Part shown: positions 47,641 to 58,610 of the stretch, one piece after another | Numbering within the stretch: position 1 is the stretch's first letter | Layout: the number at the start of each line of letters is the position of its first letter | Assembly: GCA_026419785.1 (NCBI GenBank) | Contig: JAODTK010003087.1 | Coordinates: 20,001 to 84,000 of the forward strand | DNA length: 64,000 bases | Reading direction: 5' to 3' | Origin: Sclerodactyla briareus | Taxonomy: Eukaryota > Echinodermata > Holothuroidea > Dendrochirotida > Sclerodactylidae | The notes under the pieces: model-generated | Database searches by the model: none | The model's input: only the letters and a program-made list of their open reading frames with translations | Told to the model about the DNA's origin: nothing | Made by a program: the position numbers and the translations under genes

Positions 47641-48118
47641 GCGGATGCGAGATGCGGCATGACACCATGAACATCAGAACCAAAAATGAAAAGTGTCAAG
47701 TGAGCCAGATTGGATTGAGATATGAAAGTTCCGTAGCGCTAAAGAGGGGATCCAAAATAACAACGCAAAGAGTACTATCGACCCAAAGACCATTGTGCTA
47801 ATGCGGACACGATGCGACATCACCGCAAATGAATTCAATCAATGAATATCTTAACTTTAATAACGTCGCGATTCTCGACGTACGGGAAATTATCTCTATC
47901 ACGATAATCACTCCTTGATCACTAATGGGGTGTTTTTCATCTGCGAATATGCATATTGTAAGCGTCACGCATGGCTAACTGAGTAGGGAACATGGAGGGG
48001 GGCGGCACTCCAATTATTTCTGGAGGGAAAAGGATTAAATTTCATTGCCAACCAGTGGTATTTCGATTCAGAGAATACCACACGGTTCTCATAGCAGTTC
48101 CGTGGTTTGTTTCCGCAG

Positions 48119-48260
48119 GCATGAACAGTGCGATGCCAAACGATCCGACGCCTTCGTGAAGGCGCTCTGTGATGGAATCGATTCCTGCACTATCCCGAAC
48201 AGGAACACATATTTTGATGACCCTGCCATGGTTCGGAGTTGGAGATTAAATATCGGTGTG
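48119..48260 (+). CDS. SUEL lectin domain 2, second half
   Basis: Acceptor TTGTTTCCGCAG, donor GTAAGT, 142 nt. Frame: HEQCDAKRSDAFVKALCDG, then IDSCTIPNRNTYFDDP, then, after slips, SW.-IKYRC. The C-(12 residues)-CDG...SC.IP.N..F.DP...Y.C spacing is the same as in domains 1 and 3. The DPC cysteine is not visible in the literal frame (DPAMVRSW), and the last KYRC appears only one frame over, so one or two indels lie between 48225 and 48250. Confidence 0.82.
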
Positions 48261-49234
48261 GTAAGTTTTCAGCATATTGTTTCGTCACGTTGAACCCCCC
48301 CCCCCGCCTTCGTTAGTGTAGAGGTACGGTACTCATACGAATAGTAAAAGTACCCTTAAAATAAACACTTCTCGCGCGACACCGATCTTTGTTTGTAGCC
48401 TCTCCGTCGCCGGTTTTTAGCTGCGGGTATGCAGCTGTACAAGTCGTCATGTCTCTCCGTCCGTCAGTTCGTCAGGCCGTCGTTCGTTTGTTGCTGCTCG
48501 CACGTTCCATAAACCTGGACTACTGGCAACACCAACGTCAAGACGTCGTCGAACTATTCTCTCCGTTTTCATAAGTATTTTTTTAATTTTATTATTATTT
48601 CTATTTGCTCCGTGAGTGGTGTGTTATGTGTTCGATTTCGTGTTTGAGCTGTTTGGGGTCTTTCAGCCGTGGTTGTTCCTTTTGGGGCTATTTATGCTCT
48701 AGGCCACTCGTTCACCTCCCTAGCAAAGGCTAGCTTTTCTGCCCTTCCGGACTGTGTTTTGTAATTAGCTGTCATAGGTATGCAATTACCTGGTGGTATG
48801 GTTCCGCTTGTGGTGGAGTGTTGAGTGTGCTGTTGTATGTGCGTAAGCCTATTGTCCGTCTTGTCCCTTGCTTTTGTTCCGCGCCGTGGGCCGTGTGCAG
48901 GTAGATCTGCATTCTTTTGTCGACAGTATGATTTTTGTTTTCTCGTCAGTGAGTTAGTGCGATTGCTACTGAGTGTGGTGGATTTTCTATCTGATTTCGT
49001 GTTATAGTGTAGGCCTAAATTAGTTTTATCGTATCATTTTGGACCTATTAATTGTATTCTTATTGTAAGTGCGGACCGTGGTCGAAATAAAACGTGAGGT
49101 AAACTAGTGTTTGTGAGTGTTTTTACCTTTCCTCTTTTTTTTTCTTTTGCATCAGTTTTTCACTGGTAGGCCCCCTACTATTTAATTTTCTGTACTTTGT
49201 CTTCTAAGTATTTGCTGTTAAGGGAGGGAAGGAT

Positions 49235-50130
49235 ATGCTGCTAGACTGTCAGGGTTGTGATATTTGGATTGAGTATCTAAGCGGGGCTGAGTTGTAAGGG
49301 GGTGGCTTGAGGGGACACTAAGGGGATGGGTATATTATAGATGTCAGAAAGTGCATAGACTAGCTGAGCTTGAAGCGAAGCTTGGGGCACGTGAGTGCCA
49401 GTGGGAAGAGGTTAGGAGTGGTGCTGCTGCCGATACAACGGAGGTAGCTGGTTGAATCCTGGCCTTGACACTAGGAAGGAATAGTTTAGTGTTGTGGCAG
49501 TGAGAGGCCAGTGCAGGGGGGTCCAGTGGATGGGAGTGGGGCGGGGGAGAGTAAAGAGGGGCGAAAGTCAGAGCCGGTGGTTCCAGTAGCGGTGGATGGA
49601 AAGGGAAAGTGACGTGGGGGAGAGATAAGGTAAAAGGGAAGTGTGTGCGGGTGGGGGATTCGATTGTCCGGGATGTTGAGAGGGAATTTAGTCGCGTGGA
49701 CAAGCTGAAGCGTCCGAGCCGTTTGTCTTCAGGGGGCTAGGGTGGAGGATATTAGGGCGAGGGTAAACAGGAGGGGGGGAGGAAGAGGTGGGGGGTTTGG
49801 GTTTTCGTCGAGATAGGCACTAATAATTCCGGGGTGACAGTCAGGACGTACTAGATCCGATTCCGTGACTTGTTTTTTTTTTTCGGCTGAAGTCCACAAG
49901 GTCGAAAGTCGCGATTGGTGGCATTCTACCTAGGTTTGACGGCCGCGTTGCAGGTAGGACGATTAGAGGTCTCAATAGGTGGTCAAATTTAGAGTGTGCT
50001 GGGGAGGGGCGTTCAGTTGTGGATGTTTCGTGTTCTGGGGAAGGACGGGATCTTTCGCTAAGGATGTCTTCACCTTCTTAAATGGGCGGGGCTTCATTGA
50101 GGCAAGTGAGTCAATTTATGCGGGAAGGGT
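49235..50130 (+). pseudogene. CR1-like ORF1 with SGNH/esterase signature
   Basis: From ATG 49235: LLDCQGCDIWIEYL (a CxxC knuckle), a CQKVHRLAELEAKLG coiled segment near 49344, then RVGDSIVRDVEREFSRVDK (49646-49705; block I GDS), GARVEDIRARVNRR, VFVEIGTNNSG (~49800; block III GTN), and KVAIGGILPRFDGRVAG with GRTIRGLNRWSNLEC (~49900-50000), then a catalytic-end-like DVFTFLNGRGF (block V normally D..HL). Esterase-like ORF1 proteins are known in CR1 elements, where they are thought to help retrotransposition. At least five frame slips. Catalytic Ser is present in GDS; the final His is not certain. Confidence 0.7.
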
Positions 50131-50219
50131 TGTAAACTAAATTGGGGGCGCAGGGTTTCAGGTTGCCGTAGGCTTATGCAGGGGTTTGTTAAATAGTAAG
50201 CATCGCAGTGGGAGGTCTG

Positions 50220-53050
50220 GCGAGGTCAACAATAGCGATAGATATGCTAGCCAGCTGTCTTTTTTTTCTGTGCTAAGTCAAAGTATCAGGAACACGTTTG
50301 ATGAGTTGCAGATTTTGTCCAGGAACGCAAGCTGACGTCAATGGTATTACAGAGTCGTGGCTGTTGAACCGTGATATTTCCACAGCCGAAGTCACCTTCC
50401 TGGTTTTGGGTTCATGAGGCAAGTAGGCTAGGATAGATTACTCTCCGTGGCATTGGTGGTGAGTGTGTTGTATGTGAGGCTGACTTGAATAGTTTAGAGA
50501 AGGCCGATATTGGTGAGTTTTGTTCAACTCCGGTTGGTGTGAAATTCCGTCTAACTATCTGGTATTCCCAGTTCTTTACTAGTTGGGCGTTGGTTGTACC
50601 TTTCTCCAAATAGCTCTGAAAGACAACAACTCTTTCTTTCCGACAAGCTTTTCGAAGTTTCTGGGAAATACAAATGATTATGGGTGGATTCAATTATCCA
50701 GATATTTCTGCGTCTAAGGTACTAGTGGCAGTCAGGATCGGCTTTTCAATGTCACGCAGGAGGAGGGTTCTTTCAGCATGTACCATTTCCTACCAGAAAA
50801 GCATAATATTTTGGGATTTAGTTTGAGCAGTGATCCAGGTTGTAGATAATGTAGAGAGTTGGGGTAAGGCTCGGGGCAATGATCACGCTATTTCGCTTTC
50901 AAATGTGTCTTGTTCTGTCAATTTCCCACCAGAGTGTAGAGCGTTCCCTTGTTTCGCCCGAAGGCCGATGTGGGATGGCTTCAGGTTTTTTAGCAAGTAG
51001 GCATTAAAATTGTTAGAAAGTTACGAATGCTGTTGACTCGTGGAATGGTTTCATTGAAAAGTAACGCGGTTGGTATGAAAGTTTACGGTTATTGGGGAGG
51101 GAAACGTTCGCAAGTAAGAACAGAGCCTTCTTGGATGAAAAGGGCAGTTTTTCTGGCCATCAAACGTAAGCGACATTATGGCGACTTATGTATTCTGGGT
51201 CCGATGTCCATGTCTAGAGCATTCAAATGTTCAGCAAAAGCTTGTCCAGCGTTAGTTTTGGTGCTAAACTTGATGTTTCGAGAGGCAGATGGCTCTAATA
51301 TCCAGGAGAATCCTCGTGCATTTTCTCTTATGTGAGGGAAGCAGAAAGTCCAAAACTCGGGTAGTAACAATCAGCGATAGCCAGGAGATGCTAAAGGTTC
51401 TTAATAATTACTTCTCGTCTGTTTTAATCATGAGAACTTGGATAAGGTTGGTGACCTAGTTGTCGGGTTCCTCCGCATAGTATTGGTATATGGCTGTGTT
51501 CGTTGGTTTAGTAAAGGAGAAACGCAGAAGCTCAAAAGTGAAAAAGCTCCTGGTCCTGACGGAGTTTATCCTTTCTTACTAAAATCCCTTTGCCGACGAG
51601 TTGTCGGTTCCACTAGCTATGTTTCAATAAGGACTCTACAAGAAGGAATGGTTCCCGATGATTGGAGGAGAAGAAAATGTTTTCTCCTATTTCAAGAAAG
51701 GTGGGAAACGGTCTCGTCCTTATAATGACAGGCCCGTCAGTCTTACCGGTGTTGTCTGCAAGGTAAAGGGATCAAATCATTCGGATAATATGGTTGGATT
51801 TGTAAATGAAGATAGTCTGATTAGGAGATTCTCAGATGGGTTTAGGAAGAATTGTTCGTTTGACTAATGTCTTGGAATTTAGGAAGATGTTACATGTTTG
51901 TTGACAACGGCAATGCTGTGATATCTTTCCGGGACTTTCAGAAAGCTTTGACAAGGTTCTTCATGGGCGTCTCTTGATCAAGTTGGAGAGCTTGGTATTG
52001 AGGGGAATGTCCACAAGTGGATTCGTGAGGGCTTCATAATAGGGAACAACGAGTTGTCATTAATGGGCGTCGTCTTCGGTAAAAGGTCACTAGTGTGTTC
52101 CCCAAGAGATAGTTCTTGGGCCGTTCCTCTTTCTGGCGTATATTGCGATCTTGAAGGTTCTGTTCATCAGGGTAGAGTTCGCAGACGATACGAAGTTGTA
52201 TCGGGGAGGGGCGAGTTCGAATGATATTGTGCAATTGTTCAAAGGGATCTGGATATAATCCCAAATGGTATCCGACTGGCAAATGTTTTTCCAATGTAGA
52301 CAAGTGCAAAGTTATGAATTGTTGGTTTTCACAAATGTCGCAACGCTTCCTTCATGTTAAATGGCCGAAATCTTCAGAGGTGATTCAGAAAAAGATCTGG
52401 GGGATTGTTTTGATTCTTCTTGAAACCTTCCAAGCCAAGTGTGCCGAAGCTGCTTGAAGAGGTATTTGGATTCTTGGCTTGATTAGACGTAACCTCGTTT
52501 CCCCTTGATAGGAATATGTTGTCAGATGTTTAAGGCAACTGTGAGGACTGCACCTAGAGTATTATGTACAAGTGTGGAATCCCAACTTTGCAAAAGACAA
52601 GCATGTAATTGAAAACGTTCAGCGTAGGGCAACTGGATGATTCACTGTCTGAAAAATTTATCTTACGAGGAGCGAATTAAGGCGTCTCGTCTACTACCAG
52701 GAAGCTGAGGCGAATTCGGGGACTTGCTTTTCAGGTTTCAAAATTTCCATGGACTCGCATGGCCTGTCCTTCCAATACTACTTGGAATTTGCACTGTACT
52801 GCAAATAGAGGTCACTGTCTCAAGCTTCGTGGGGCAAGCGCTGCCGAATGGGAAAATTGTAAATATTTCTTCTCGCAGAGAGTGATCAATGTGAATTGTC
52901 TCCTGGAAAAGTTGTTTGCTTTAAGTGGAATGCGTTCAGAACAGTCTTGATTATTTTTCAGGAATCACGGGCGTTATTATTAGTTTTCGAGTTTTGGGTC
53001 ATGTTTCTTTCTGGGAGTTGGGCTTCGGGTCGTTATGAGGATTATGTCTT
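50220..53050 (+). pseudogene. CR1-like ORF2: endonuclease and reverse transcriptase
   Basis: The endonuclease trace is FDELQIL...DVNGITESWLLNRDIS near 50300-50390 (APE-type ITESWL). The pre-RT segment NIQENPRAF is near 51298. Reverse transcriptase: KSEKAPGPDGVYP (51535-51572), VPDDWRR, YNDRPVSLTGVVCKV (~51720-51765), LGIEGNVHKWIRE (~51990), then FADDTKLYR with the catalytic FADD at 52178-52189. Thumb and C-terminus: VDKCKVMN, NASFMLNGR-like, NLSYEER-like and NCLLEK-like blocks to ~52960. All motifs are in canonical order for CR1. Many one-base slips separate them; whether the element or the assembly is broken cannot be told. Confidence 0.85.
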
Positions 53051-53262
53051 CCTGACCCTTATCACTAAACTAAAACCTTAGACCGTACATGCGGTCAGCT
53101 TGGATGATTTCGTCATTCGCTTGACCCCCGCTATATGCGATATATAATCATAAATATGGTACAGGTGGACAAGTCACTAATAACCAGGGGTTATATGTGG
53201 AGGAATGCGCTCGATCACGTCGAAAAGCGCTATACAAGCACTCATTATATTATTATTATGAG

Positions 53263-53625
53263 TGCAACGAGGGTTTCTTGTAGATAAAGACCGTAGTTCT
53301 GCAAACTGGAACAATCCAGTGTAATTACTTTGAACAATGTAGCCTAATTATGTCTGATGAGCCGTTATTTAGAACAGATGGAGGGCGGAGAGAATATAAT
53401 GAAATAAAGAATAGGCACCGCCAATTTAGTTACAGGCATTTTTTAATCCATACACAATCACTATTTGCTCTCCACATTGAAATACACCTCTGCAGTAAAC
53501 ATCCGGATTGTGTTCGACTACTTCACTCATATGATTATTTTAACTACTCTCCTGCTTCCAATAAGTTCTGATTGGTCAATGTAATCAAACAACTATGACG
53601 TCAATCTTTCATCTCTGTTTTGCAG
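53263..53625 (+). other. Intron remnant between LINE and linker 2
   Basis: No recognised feature; ends with the pyrimidine-rich acceptor CATCTCTGTTTTGCAG. Confidence 0.5.
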
Positions 53626-53652
53626 TTGAAGAATCCAAGTCCATGAAAACAG
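53626..53652 (+). CDS. 27-nt linker exon after SUEL domain 2
   Basis: Acceptor CTGTTTTGCAG, donor GTATTT. In phase 1 it reads VEESKSMKTG across the junctions. Same length, phase and first/last residues (V...TG) as the linker at 45089, suggesting that the two arose together with the domain duplications. No homology search is possible at this size. Confidence 0.55.
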
Positions 53653-54793
53653 GTATTTATAGATTATTATCTAATCCTACCCCCACCCCCTTCTCCTCGC
53701 TCCGAAAGTTGCTTTAAAATAAGAGAAAATCTAATACTGTTAAAACCGGAAAATGTTATGGCTAATGAAAAAAAATTCTAGTGAATAGTATGTAAGTAAA
53801 CTCGCGAAACGCATGACGGTAGCTTTGACAGTCGACAAGTTGTGATGTGGGAGGAAAAAGTTTGTGATGCACTATTTGATGGAGAGGCGAGGGAACATGG
53901 TCGAACTTTGGTGAAGATTCGGGGGTGGATCTAGAAACCAGTTTGCATGCGGTAATGGTTTCCCACTCGCTATATCCCGAGTACCGGCATGTGCTCCGAT
54001 TTGTGTCGACCTAGACAGCTCTACGAAGGGGTGCAGTAGACACTGCACAGCGAGACAACCGTTAAATCCAGTATACTGTATAGGCAGCATTATAGGTGAC
54101 AGTTCAAAATGAACGAACCCAGTTCCAATCATTGATGACACGAACTCACACAGCCAACTCAACAGGCGAAGGATACGTTTTCTGGAAAGCGAGATGTAGA
54201 TAGATTACCGGAGTGGATGGAAGGTCTGACGGTATATAGATTAAAGGCCTACAGAGGGGATGTCAAGGCGTGTATACCATCAAATCAAGGCAAGAGCAGT
54301 ACTGCCAGGGGCGGGATTCCGACCCGCGAGGCTATGTTTTCTGGCTCGCGGAGTACTAGAGTATATAGGCCGACTATTCAATCAATAATTCCCTTATCAT
54401 AGCCCCCGGAAGAGCCGTATGTAGAGCGCGCGTTCGACCCGAACTGAGACAAAGTTTGCATTTTGTACATGATCTTAAATTCAGTTACGACGAATGAAGT
54501 GAAAAATCTGCAGTTGGAAACGTGGCATACAACTTGAGACGACAGTAGCCCATTGCTTCTATACTCTAATGTAGGTTGACCCACATAGAAAAAATACCAG
54601 TAGTAGTGTTAGTAGAATGATGGTGTTGTTTTGAAAGATCGTAGACGTAGGAAACAAATTGAATGGGCTATATGGAAATCGAATGGACTATCATGAACCC
54701 CTACAAAAGCAGTCAGTACCGAGTCCTGGTACAAGTGAATGTGGTTTTGAGCACACGGCATTCTCTTCCCATTATTAGGTTATCCTATCACAG
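53653..54793 (+). other. Intron between linker 2 and domain 3
   Basis: At 54310-54380, minus strand, GCGGGTCGGAATCCCGC forms a tRNA T-arm-like hairpin downstream of an AGTCGGCCTA segment. This may be the head of another tRNA-derived SINE, but the box A is poor. Otherwise nothing recognised. Confidence 0.4.
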
Positions 54794-54914
54794 GACGAGA
54801 GTGTGAAGGGGATAGATCACATGGAGGTGTTGCCCCGGGATGAAAAGCAGTCAAGTTCAACACGCCATATGGCAGGTGGAGAGATGTATCACTGGTCCTG
54901 ACCCAAATTATGAC
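54794..54914 (+). CDS. SUEL lectin domain 3, first half
   Basis: Acceptor TTATCCTATCACAG, donor GTAAGT, 121 nt. From phase 1: RECEGDRSH..., then KAVKFN..YGR, and, one frame over, VERCITGPDPNYD up to the donor. CEGD start, V.F/I strand, YGR and the closing Cys follow the first-half pattern. A TGA at 54841 and the slip after YGR break the literal frame. Length and phase match the exons at 46806 and 57610. Confidence 0.72.
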
Positions 54915-55716
54915 GTAAGTGTTCGACAACTACTTTCTCGTCGCTCCAGTGAGGTTTCTCTGCTCAACACAGTTGATCGCAAATATGAACAGAATATCGA
55001 TCACAAACATCGTATCCGTTGGGTTGATCAAATCCCAGATGATATTAGACGATGACTGCTAGTAGATTTATAATCAACTCGATTAACCGTACATCGCCAA
55101 CGGTCTTCATTCGTTGAACTTTCCTTGTAAATATCTCATCAGCTCAAACGCGGGTTGAGATATTGTACTCACTTGCTATTCCACCTGTTTTCACTGTGGC
55201 TGGTCGCCATAGTAACCAACACGAAATGAATCGTTCATTCCATAGTACCTGCTCATAGACTTTTTTACTCCTCACAACACCCGGACTTCTATTCGGACTA
55301 TTTGGACTTTCTATTTTTACGACAATGGTCTTTGTGAAAGCTATATACATTTTAGTAGCAATTTAGAATAACGAATTTCATAGAGGTCGTGTCGCACGCG
55401 ACTCCCTACAACGTAATATGTGAACGTAGCCTACGAATGCTGTGGTTTTAGGTTGGTGCCACGTCGTAGTATCAGGGCCTGGATGTCTTTATGGTGATCG
55501 ACCAAATTCGAGACAAATACATAGAAATTCCGCAACCACCTAACATTGCTAGATTGCAGCCAATAATAATTTGTTCTCTTTGTTCACTGAAAGGATTTTT
55601 TTATGGTGTAAGTAGTTCAAGGGGGGGGGGGGTTACGGATGCCTCGCAATGTTTTCACGTTAAATATCGCTAAATTACCTGTTATTCCTCTTCCTCGTTC
55701 TGTTTCTTGCTGACAG

Positions 55717-55866
55717 TCAACGACAATATGCCTGGTTCGAAGATCTAAGGACAGGGTGCGAGAACTATGCGATGGCCAGAACGCCTGTAACGTTCCGGCA
55801 ACGAACGACATTTTCTCCGACCCATGCGAGGATGTGTCCAAGTATCTGGAAGTGAAATATGAATGG
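55717..55866 (+). CDS. SUEL lectin domain 3, second half
   Basis: Acceptor TTCTTGCTGACAG, donor GTGAGT, 150 nt, open throughout. It reads STTICLVRRSKDRVRELCDG, then QNACNVPATNDIFSDPC and VSKYLEVKYEW. It is very close to domain 1 second half (PATNDIFSDPC and KYLEVKYE shared), so domains 1 and 3 are recent duplicates. The final Cys codon of domain 1 (GAATGTG|GT) is GAATGG|GT here, one T short: this turns Cys into Trp and shifts the exon phase from 1 to 0, most simply a one-base deletion or error. Confidence 0.92.
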
Positions 55867-56573
55867 GTGAGTATAGTCACACACCTGCCTGTACGATCGT
55901 GTGTTATATTGTAGATAACTAACAGAGGCGGCAGCTGGGATGTAAGAGGACCGTGGATGGGGATGAGTTAAGGTGAGAGAGTTGTAGGGCGACTGATGGG
56001 TGGGAGTGATCAACGTGGGTACGTGTGCTGAACGAATTTTACGACGAGACAAAATACCATATGCAGATGAGATCAGTGTCATGGTGTTGGAGCGGAACGA
56101 CGTGAAAGGATCGTAGTCTACACGAGGTATTCGCGAGTAGAGGGGATGAGTCATTATTGCAGTAGTATATATCAGTACGTTCTTGTCATCCCTCAATAGA
56201 GAAAACTGACGCAATAACCGTCGTTTAGTTTGGTACCATCTTTTGGGGACTCGAGACACTAACAAAAATTAACACGATGATTCGTGATGACTCTTGTTAT
56301 GACATCATGTAATATGACGACCGTCTGAAGAAGCAGGACTGCACAGGCGATATAAATTATAACATAACCTGTGTTTTCGTTGTTCGTATATTGATATCTT
56401 ATTGTGGAGATTCTATACGAGTTGCTGCTGCCTCCTCGAGCATCTAGAGCCTCTTGCCTTTAGAGCGATACCATGATAATGATTTTTTATTATTTTAGTA
56501 TTTTTTGCCCATCACTATTATCATATTACATGGTACCCTACTAATATTTTTTTTATTGCTATTCATTCTTCAG
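55867..56573 (+). other. Intron after domain 3
   Basis: No recognised feature; T-rich acceptor region before 56574. Confidence 0.5.
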
Positions 56574-56602
56574 TTACTGTGACCAATGACAAATCTTGGA
56601 AG
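56574..56602 (+). CDS. Putative linker exon after SUEL domain 3
   Basis: Acceptor TATTCATTCTTCAG, donor GTATGT, 29 nt. In phase 1 it reads VTVTNDKSWK. The position (after a domain) and leading Val match the two 27-nt linkers, but the length is off by two, so either indels or a chance splice-site pair is possible. Confidence 0.35.
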
Positions 56603-57609
56603 GTATGTTCCTCTTATCAGCGGGTGAACCTTGGTTTGCGGTATTTTGGAATGGAGGGATGATGCCATAAGGTCGGCAAAATAATGTCATGTTCATATGC
56701 CAACTAGAGAAGTTTAAACATCTCCCTGGAGCAGCTATCATGAGAATTATTTCAGGCACTCTTCAGAGTAATTTTTCATTGTTTCAACACTATTCGTTGC
56801 AGTAAATACTCGCGGTACGTAAGCCGTGTTGCGCAATATCTAATCTTAACTGTCCTAATTGAGGCAATACGCGAGATCATGGCAATACGGGACTCAGACA
56901 TGTTGGGGCTCAGATGTGTATACGTTGGTTATTGAAGGTAACAATCCTTCAACCGAAAAAATAAATAGGAGACGAAAGATCTGGAGGAAAAAAATCCATA
57001 TATCTTAGCCTGGACAAGGGAAGAACGATCTCAGAGATTTATGGTACTTAATTGATTATCTTAAGGCATAAACATGGGGAACGCCAACTTGAGAAAAAAA
57101 AAAACACAGAAAGCGACCATGCGATCGTGGCGTAAAAAGGAGGCCTGCAATTTCGCGTGTGGATGGTGATTAATAAAAATGATATGCTTTATAATGAAAG
57201 AGTGATTTATGATAAAAATAGACAAAAGTGGAAGACACAGTATCCCCTATTCAATGACTTTGGAATTGTTCTAATTTATACATAATCACTAAGCAAACAT
57301 GGAGTCACCACGCATGACATATAAAAGCAAGATTTCAATCTTTTCACTCGGAATAATAAATATGAACTACTGAACTAATAATCGCCTTTATCGTATCCAT
57401 TTACAGGGAGGATATGTTATTTGTTGTTTATTGTTGAGCCTTGTATGAGGTGGTAGGGGGGGGGGGGGGGGTGATGCGGCTTCTCTTGAGGGGCGGCCTT
57501 GATTAATAATCTATCTCATTCGAGTTATTTGATTTGGTATTCTAATACCAGCTACTGTATACAGATCGATTGAGCAGAATCCCACCATGGGTTATGATTT
57601 TTGTAACAG
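56603..57609 (+). other. Intron before domain 4
   Basis: Includes a G tract near 57450. No exon-like block seen. Confidence 0.5.
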
Positions 57610-57731
57610 TTATACGTTGTGAGGGCTACCAGATGAAGATGACCTGTCCACCCAGCCATGAAGTTAGTATCGACTATGCTGTCTACGGTAGGGCAGCAGG
57701 ATCTACGTGGAACATCTGTCCACCTAGACAG
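57610..57731 (+). CDS. SUEL lectin domain 4, first half
   Basis: Acceptor TTTTTGTAACAG, donor GTGAGT, 122 nt, open, phase 1 to 0. It reads IRCEGYQMKMTCPPSHEVSI then DYAVYGRAAGSTWNICPPRQ. All first-half signatures are present, including the second cysteine (MTCPP) that domain 1 lacks, and AVYGR. This exon shows the expected structure without indels and so validates the fragmented first halves at 46806 and 54794. The matching second half was not found downstream in the window. Confidence 0.9.
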
Positions 57732-58117
57732 GTGAGTAGAGAGTAACAATAGATATGAAGAAACTGGAACCATACTAGAACAACTAAATAACAATATCAT
57801 GAAACATACAATAACTTGCTGCTTGTGTGTCCTATAAAAGAAATATAGGATACATGTCCGTATTTTACTAATTTTGTTTTTACGCGTCTCTGTGCGTGTA
57901 GTTAAAATCAAATAGTTGTCTGCACTCTTGTGTAGTGTAAACCGTTTAGTAACGTTAGTAGAGGTTAGATATTTTACGTTGTGATGTTTAGTGTTAATGT
58001 GATCTTAAAGTGTGCAAGAACACCTTCCAATGCATGTGTTGCTCCGATGAAACGAGCATATCTGTCAAATAATGCCTGTGAAGATTAATTTGTCTTGACT
58101 TGTCCTTTTCTTTACAG
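57732..58117 (+). other. Region after domain 4 first half
   Basis: No CDG...DPC...YLEV block in any frame. AT-rich intron-like sequence. Confidence 0.5.
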
Positions 58118-58131
58118 AACCAGGTGCACCG
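58118..58131 (+). CDS. Possible 14-nt micro-exon
   Basis: Acceptor CCTTTTCTTTACAG is strong and the donor GTAAGT is consensus. In phase 1 it would encode EPGAP. Support is splice-site quality only. It precedes another micro-exon candidate at 58593 and could be a linker whose neighbouring domain half is missing. Confidence 0.3.
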
Positions 58132-58592
58132 GTAAGTATTTTTGTTTCCAGCGAAATCCAGTGCCGAGCCCGAAAAGGCTCGTTTTCATCCCATAAGTAT
58201 ACAATATTACAGGGTTTTTTAGACATTTCATACTAATCCTATTTCCTGTGCAGCTACGGAATATATGGCATCGTTTTGTCAGAGTAAATTCCGGCCTAAG
58301 TGTGTCCGGGCAGGTCGTTTTATAATCTAAATGCATAACTTGCTGATCGTCGCTCTCGTGCATGGACAGGTACTGTCTTTGACAGCTCCGACCAAAAATA
58401 AACAACAAACAAAACTGGAGCATAAGTGGGGAGGGGGGAGGGTATGTTTTACGGAGGTTCTAACGACTTTTCATAGCTTTCGGTTCGCGATCTTTTCAAA
58501 ACGTATTGTGATATTTCTTATGTATACAAGTACAACGCCAAACTAATAATATGTGAGTTGTAATCCTTTCTTATCTTTGTCCTTGTTTTCAG

Positions 58593-58610
58593 GAGGTCTC
58601 GTCAAACCCG
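58593..58610 (+). CDS. Possible 18-nt micro-exon
   Basis: Acceptor TTGTCCTTGTTTTCAG, donor GTATGG, 18 nt. In phase 1 it reads GGLVKPG across the junctions, again small, Gly/Pro-containing and phase-preserving. Splice-site evidence only. Confidence 0.3.

Larger units (their letters stand above)
48370..53262 (+). mobile_element. CR1-like non-LTR retrotransposon, nearly full length
   Basis: A ~4.9-kb element in order: 5' UTR, ORF1 with SGNH-type motifs, APE-type endonuclease traces, reverse transcriptase, and a 3' UTR ending AAAAGCGCTATACAAGCACT with a short (ATT)n tail at ~53246-53260. The tail style (…GCGCTATACAA…, ATT repeats) matches the LINE fragment at 30.05 kb. It lies in the lectin intron after domain 2, in the sense orientation. 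Frames break every few hundred bases by single-base slips. The 5' boundary is uncertain (after the 48260 exon). No target duplication identified. Confidence 0.85.

Noticed and set aside
54310..54380. tRNA gene on the minus strand
   Set aside because: A T-arm-like hairpin is present, but box A and the acceptor stem do not form; at most a SINE head.
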